Assembly (NCBI GenBank): GCA_035545255.1
Contig: DASZYR010000043.1
Location: 1-8,318 of the forward strand
Length of the DNA stretch: 8,318 nucleotides
Source of the DNA: Dokdonella_A sp035545255
GTDB lineage: Bacteria; Pseudomonadota; Gammaproteobacteria; Xanthomonadales; Rhodanobacteraceae
Direction: 5' to 3'
Shown here: positions 4,830-8,318 of the stretch, in pieces
How the letters are laid out: each line of letters begins with the position of its first letter
Numbering within the stretch: the stretch's first letter is position 1
Made by a program: the position numbers and the translations under genes
Notes under the pieces: generated by a model
Told to the model about the DNA's origin: nothing
The model's database searches: none
What the model saw: the letters and a program-made list of their open reading frames with translations, nothing else

Positions 4830-7800
4830 ATGCTTCGTTCTCATTCGTTCGCGGGAGCGTTCGCGTTCCTATGCACGATCCTCGGCGTCGTTTCGGCGCC
4901 GGCTTCCGCTGGGACAAGCAGCACGTCCGCGGCGCAGAGCGATCTCGGCGCTGCACCACCAGGCATCGACGCGACCAGCTACGGAATCCAGCGCGTCGAA
5001 CCTTCCGAATTCAACGGCGATGTCCGCGATTTGCCGCTCTACGTGCGGCCGCAGGTCCCGCACCACTGGAACGAATTCGAGGAGCCCGAAAGCCGCAAGC
5101 CGGTGGTGCCGCCGGCGCAGAGCCAGCCGAACATCGCGCTCGCGCCGATGCCGGCGCCGATCCAGAACTTCGACGGGCTCAGCTTCACCCAGATCGTGAC
5201 GGGTGGACAGGCCGGCGCCGGGTTCCCGCCGGACGTCAACGGCGATGTCGGTCCGAACCACTACATCCAGTCGGTCAACGACGCCTGGGCGATCTACAGC
5301 AAGACGGGCACGCTGCTCGCCGCATTCACCGAGAACGCGCTCTGGCTCGGCGCCGGCACCGGCACGCCGTGCGACAGCAGCAATTTCGGCGATCCGGTCG
5401 TGCTGCACGACAGCCTTGCCGATCGATGGATCCTCACGAACTTCGCGTTCACCACGAGCGGCGGCAACCCGGTGGCGCCGTTCTACCAGTGCTTCGCGGT
5501 TTCCAAGACGAGCGATCCCGTTGCAGGCGGCTGGTGGCTGTACGCGGTGCGCATGGACACCGGGGCGTCGGGACAGCCGCCCGTCGGTTATCTCAACGAC
5601 TATCCGAAGTTCGGCGTCTGGACCGATTGCCTCTACATGGCGTCGAACGAATTCCAGATGCCGGCCGGAGCCTATCGAGGCGTCGCGTTCGGATCGTTCA
5701 ACCGCGCCGATCTCTTTGCGGGCAACGCGCTCACGGCCTCCAACAGCTCGCTCGGCTTCCTCGCGAGCTCGACCGTGTTCACGATGCTTCCGAGCAACCT
5801 GCTCGGCACCAGCTCCGGTTCGCTGCCGCCGCCGGGATCGCCGAACTATTTCGTGTCCGAATCGCAGACCGGATTCTCGTTCGATGTTCGCAAGTTCACG
5901 CCCGGCGCCGGCTGCGGCGCGGGCGGCACGCTCGGGAGCGCGGTCAGCGTCGGCCAGACGAGCTATTCCGTTCCGGGCCAGAACATCGTTCCGCAGCCGC
6001 CGCCGGCGACCTCCGGCAACAACCTCGATTCGCTCGGCGACCGGCTCATGCAGAAGGCGCAGTACCGCAAGATCGGCAGCGCCGAATCGCTCTGGGTCGT
6101 GCATACGACGCGCAGCGGCAGCGGCACGACGCGACCGCAATGGGCCGAGATCAACGTTTCCGGCGGCAACGTCTCGACGACCGCCGTGCAGCAGCAGATC
6201 TATGCGCCGGATTCGACGCTCTACCGCTGGATGGGCGCCCTCGCCGTCGACAAGCTCGGCAACATGGCGCTCGGCTACGCGACTTCGAACGCGTCGAGCC
6301 CGAACTTCCCGAGCATCGCCTACTCGGGAAGACTCGTCGACGATCCTCTCAACAATCTGTCGCAGACCGAGACCGTGCTTGTGCAGGGCTCCGGATCGCA
6401 GGTGAACACGTGCGGCGGCGCGGCCTGCCATCGCTGGGGCGACTACTCCTCGATGAGCATCGACCCGTCCGACGATTGCACGTTCTGGTACACCAACGAG
6501 TACTACGACAGCCAGGCCAGCGGCAACAGTGGCAACTGGCACACGCGCATCGGCTCGTTCAAGTTCCCGAGCTGCACCAGCGCCGTCACGCACACGGTGA
6601 CGCCGAGCGTCGGCACGCCGTCCGGAACGATCGCGCCTTCGACGCCGCAAACCGTCGCCGACGGCGCAACGACGAGCTTCACGCTGACTCCATCGGGCGG
6701 CTTCGAGATCGAGAGCGTCGGCGGCACCTGCGGCGGTTCGCTCGCGGGCAACCTCTTCACGACGAACGCGATCACGGCCGATTGCACCGTCATCGCCAAC
6801 TTCGCGCCCATCGTCGTCACGCACACGGTGACGCCGAGCATCGGCACGCCGTCCGGAACGATCGCGCCCTCGACGCCGCAAACCGTCGTCGAGGGCGACA
6901 CCACCAGCTTCACGCTGACGCCCTCCTCCGGCTTCCAGATCGCCGGCGTCGGCGGCACTTGCGGCGGCTCGCTCGCGGGGAGCGTGTTCACGACGAATCC
7001 CGTCACGGCCGATTGCACGGTGATCGCCAACTTCATCGCGAATCCGCTCGCCAGCGTCACGCCGCCGAACCTGTCGTTCGACGTCGCTTTCGGCGGCAGT
7101 GCTTCGGACGTGCTGCACATTGCCAACAACGGCGGCGTGACGCTGACCTGGTCGATGACGGAAGCACCCGCGAGCTGCAGCGCTCCATCCGACGTGCCAT
7201 GGATCAGCGAGACGCCGACATCCGGTTCCGTCGCCGGCGCCGATTCGGAGGATTCGACGATCGACGTCGATGCCGCCGGACTCGGCGCCGGCAGCCATTC
7301 CGCGCGCCTGTGCATCGCGACCAACGATCCGGTCCATCCGGTCGTCGAAGTGCCCGTCAGCCTCGACGTCGGAGCCGCACCCATTCCGCCGACCGTCACG
7401 AAAGCGTTCGCGCCGAGCAGCGTGGCCGTCAACACGGACAGCGTGCTCACGCTGACGCTCGGCAATGCGAACGCCAGCGCGGCGACGCTGACATCCCCGT
7501 TGAGCGATGCGTTGCCGTCCGGACTCGTCGTCTCGCCGTCTCCGAATGCATCCACGACGTGCACCGGCGGCGCGGTCGATGCACAGGCGGGACAAGGCTC
7601 GCTCTCGCTTGCGAGCGGCGCGCAGATTCCGGCAAACGGTACGTGCACGGTCAATGTGAACGTGCGCTCGGCGGCAGCGGGAAGCTACGTCAACACGATT
7701 CCGGCCGGCGCGCTCGTGACCGACAAGGGCGCCAATGCCTCGGCTGCAAGCGCAACGCTTGCCGTCACGGCGGCGCCGGTGCCGCCCACGCTGGCGAAAG

Positions 7801-8312
7801 CGTTCTCGCCGGGCAGCGTCACCGTCGCTTCGTCCAGTCATCTGACGCTGACGCTCGGCAACGCGAACACGAGCGCCGCGACGCTGATCACCGGCCTCGT
7901 CGACACGCTGCCTTCGGGCCTCGTCGTGGCGACGCCGGCGAATGCGTCGTCGACGTGCGCGAACGGAACCGTCGGCGCTACGAGCGGCGCCACGACGATC
8001 ACGCTGAATGCCCCCGCGGAGATTCCCGCGAACGGCTCATGCACGGTGACCGTCGACGTCGCGAGCGAGACCGCGGGAACCTACGTCAACACGATCGCCG
8101 CAGGTGCGTTGCACACGACGTTCGGCGACAACTCCGCTCCCGCGACGGCAACGTTGATCGTGACGCCTGTCGAGATCACCGATCGCATCTTCTGCGACGG
8201 TTTCGACGGTGCCGCATGCGCGCCGGACGAGATCGACATCGCGCTTCCGTTCGATGCCTCGGTGAAGCGGTTGACGGCACCACCTTTCGCCGGCGATCGC
8301 CGCCGACGTTGA
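4830..8312 (+). CDS. Large secreted multidomain protein: propeller-like domain, InlB-B-like repeats, Ig/BACON-like and DUF11/DUF7933-like domains
   Basis: This 1160-residue protein is complete, with SD AGGGGG 5 bases before the ATG. Residues 1-27 are a Sec signal peptide (cleavage ASA/G). Residues 110-580 form an N-terminal domain with motifs I know only from uncharacterised extracellular proteins: PPDVNGDVGPNHYIQSVN (133-150), FGDPVVLHDSLADRW (186-200), DYPKFGVW (257-264) and RWGDYSSMSIDPSDDCTFWY (535-554). Its repeated strand-turn pattern suggests a beta-propeller. Two 77-residue InlB-B-like repeats follow (586-662 and 663-735), then an Ig/BACON-like domain (about 740-847), then two DUF11/DUF7933-like beta-sandwich domains (853-984 and 985-1112). 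The tail (1113-1160) has ITDRIFCDGFDG at 1116-1127 and ends GDRRRR; it has no membrane helix, LPXTG, PEP-CTERM or IPTL-CTERM signal. Many Cys fit an oxidising, extracellular location. Likely a cell-surface or released adhesin-like or matrix protein; no catalytic motif is seen. Confidence 0.9.
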   Translation: MLRSHSFAGAFAFLCTILGVVSAPASAGTSSTSAAQSDLGAAPPGIDATSYGIQRVEPSEFNGDVRDLPLYVRPQVPHHWNEFEEPESRKPVVPPAQSQPNIALAPMPAPIQNFDGLSFTQIVTGGQAGAGFPPDVNGDVGPNHYIQSVNDAWAIYSKTGTLLAAFTENALWLGAGTGTPCDSSNFGDPVVLHDSLADRWILTNFAFTTSGGNPVAPFYQCFAVSKTSDPVAGGWWLYAVRMDTGASGQPPVGYLNDYPKFGVWTDCLYMASNEFQMPAGAYRGVAFGSFNRADLFAGNALTASNSSLGFLASSTVFTMLPSNLLGTSSGSLPPPGSPNYFVSESQTGFSFDVRKFTPGAGCGAGGTLGSAVSVGQTSYSVPGQNIVPQPPPATSGNNLDSLGDRLMQKAQYRKIGSAESLWVVHTTRSGSGTTRPQWAEINVSGGNVSTTAVQQQIYAPDSTLYRWMGALAVDKLGNMALGYATSNASSPNFPSIAYSGRLVDDPLNNLSQTETVLVQGSGSQVNTCGGAACHRWGDYSSMSIDPSDDCTFWYTNEYYDSQASGNSGNWHTRIGSFKFPSCTSAVTHTVTPSVGTPSGTIAPSTPQTVADGATTSFTLTPSGGFEIESVGGTCGGSLAGNLFTTNAITADCTVIANFAPIVVTHTVTPSIGTPSGTIAPSTPQTVVEGDTTSFTLTPSSGFQIAGVGGTCGGSLAGSVFTTNPVTADCTVIANFIANPLASVTPPNLSFDVAFGGSASDVLHIANNGGVTLTWSMTEAPASCSAPSDVPWISETPTSGSVAGADSEDSTIDVDAAGLGAGSHSARLCIATNDPVHPVVEVPVSLDVGAAPIPPTVTKAFAPSSVAVNTDSVLTLTLGNANASAATLTSPLSDALPSGLVVSPSPNASTTCTGGAVDAQAGQGSLSLASGAQIPANGTCTVNVNVRSAAAGSYVNTIPAGALVTDKGANASAASATLAVTAAPVPPTLAKAFSPGSVTVASSSHLTLTLGNANTSAATLITGLVDTLPSGLVVATPANASSTCANGTVGATSGATTITLNAPAEIPANGSCTVTVDVASETAGTYVNTIAAGALHTTFGDNSAPATATLIVTPVEITDRIFCDGFDGAACAPDEIDIALPFDASVKRLTAPPFAGDRRRR
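6585..7046 (+). repeat. Tandem 231-bp in-frame repeat (two InlB-B-like units)
   Basis: Unit 1 begins at 6585 and unit 2 at 6816, both encoding VTHTVTPS-x-GTPSGTIAPS at the start and TADCTVIANF at the end. The first 73 bases of the two units differ at only two positions, while the middles are more diverged. This points to a recent duplication or local gene conversion. The units resemble the divergent InlB B-repeat type (about 75 residues, with a conserved Cys pair in GGTCGG and ADCTV). Confidence 0.9.
7386..8165 (+). repeat. Tandem DUF11/DUF7933-like domain repeat
   Basis: Two units of about 130 residues start with PPTVTKAFAPSSV (from 7386) and PPTLAKAFSPGSV (from 7782). They share LTLTLGNAN-x-SAATL, LPSGLVV, IPANG-x-CTV, and YVNTI-x-AGAL near the end. 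The period is 396 bp (132 residues). Such domains usually form a stalk of beta-sandwiches in surface proteins. Confidence 0.85.
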
Positions 8313-8318
8313 GCGAAA
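8285..8318 (+). repeat. Inverted repeat spanning the stop codon at the window end
   Basis: TTTCGC (8285-8290) and GCGAAA (8313-8318) are reverse complements enclosing the perfect 12-base palindrome CGGCGATCGCCG (8291-8302). The arrangement straddles the stop of the large gene. It could be part of a terminator, but the window ends here so a U-tract cannot be judged. Confidence 0.3.

Noticed and set aside
6503..7654. A 383-residue minus-strand frame rich in Val/Thr/Pro that looks superficially protein-like
   Set aside because: It is the reverse complement of the tandem repeat domains in a register that turns Thr/Ala/Gly codons into similar ones; its repeats simply echo those of the sense strand and it has no SD.
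4869..7841. A 990-residue open frame on the minus strand opposite the large secreted gene
   Set aside because: Its translation is extremely Arg/Ala/Gly-rich with no domains or signal; it mirrors the GC-rich codon bias of the plus-strand gene, which has a clear signal peptide and domains.
6585..8165. Tandem repeats as a CRISPR array or transposon ends
   Set aside because: Units are 231 and 396 bp, in frame, encode domains, and lack short identical repeats with unique spacers or inverted ends.

Overview
The window looks like chromosomal DNA of a GC-rich proteobacterium. Codons prefer G or C at the third position, and a guaA-tadA pair sits at the left edge. A trace of an OmpW-type porin start and the style of the large secreted protein suggest the gammaproteobacterial order Xanthomonadales/Lysobacterales, perhaps a Rhodanobacteraceae-like member. 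That placement is inference from family resemblance, not from a phylogenetic marker I could test.

Layout. (1) 1-1607: the 3' part of guaA (GMP synthase, 5' end outside the window), followed after 17 bases by tadA (tRNA adenosine-34 deaminase), probably co-transcribed; a hairpin follows tadA. (2) 1608-2012: about 400 bases with no convincing gene, holding small inverted repeats and a short coding-like tail. (3) 2013-3525: a DNA-maintenance pair, a DUF6496-type protein with a histone-H1-like Lys/Arg/Ala/Ser tail and the bacterial end-joining protein Ku. Both have strong Shine-Dalgarno (SD) sequences and basic C-terminal tails. No LigD ligase gene is in the window. (4) 3481-3551: two strong perfect hairpins between convergent genes; the first lies inside the last codons of ku. 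(5) 3563-4045, minus strand: a small secreted EF-hand protein whose upstream region is the signal peptide and first strand of an OmpW-like porin, in frame and without a stop, with the same 10-base ribosome-binding context in front of both start codons. (6) 4220-4585: an orphan 121-residue protein with one N-terminal membrane segment. (7) 4586-4829: an AT-rich island and probable regulatory region. (8) 4830-8312: a complete 1160-residue secreted multidomain protein. Its order is signal peptide, predicted propeller-like N-terminal domain, two InlB-B-like repeats, one Ig/BACON-like domain, two DUF11/DUF7933-like domains, and a C-terminal tail with an IFCDGFDG motif.

The left half is housekeeping (purine synthesis, tRNA modification) running into DNA repair and nucleoid functions. 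The right half is cell-envelope and secreted material. I see no tRNA or rRNA gene, CRISPR array, transposase or phage gene. The points most worth checking are the OmpW/EF-hand in-frame fusion, the terminator hairpin built into the ku coding sequence, and the C-terminal motif of the large secreted protein.
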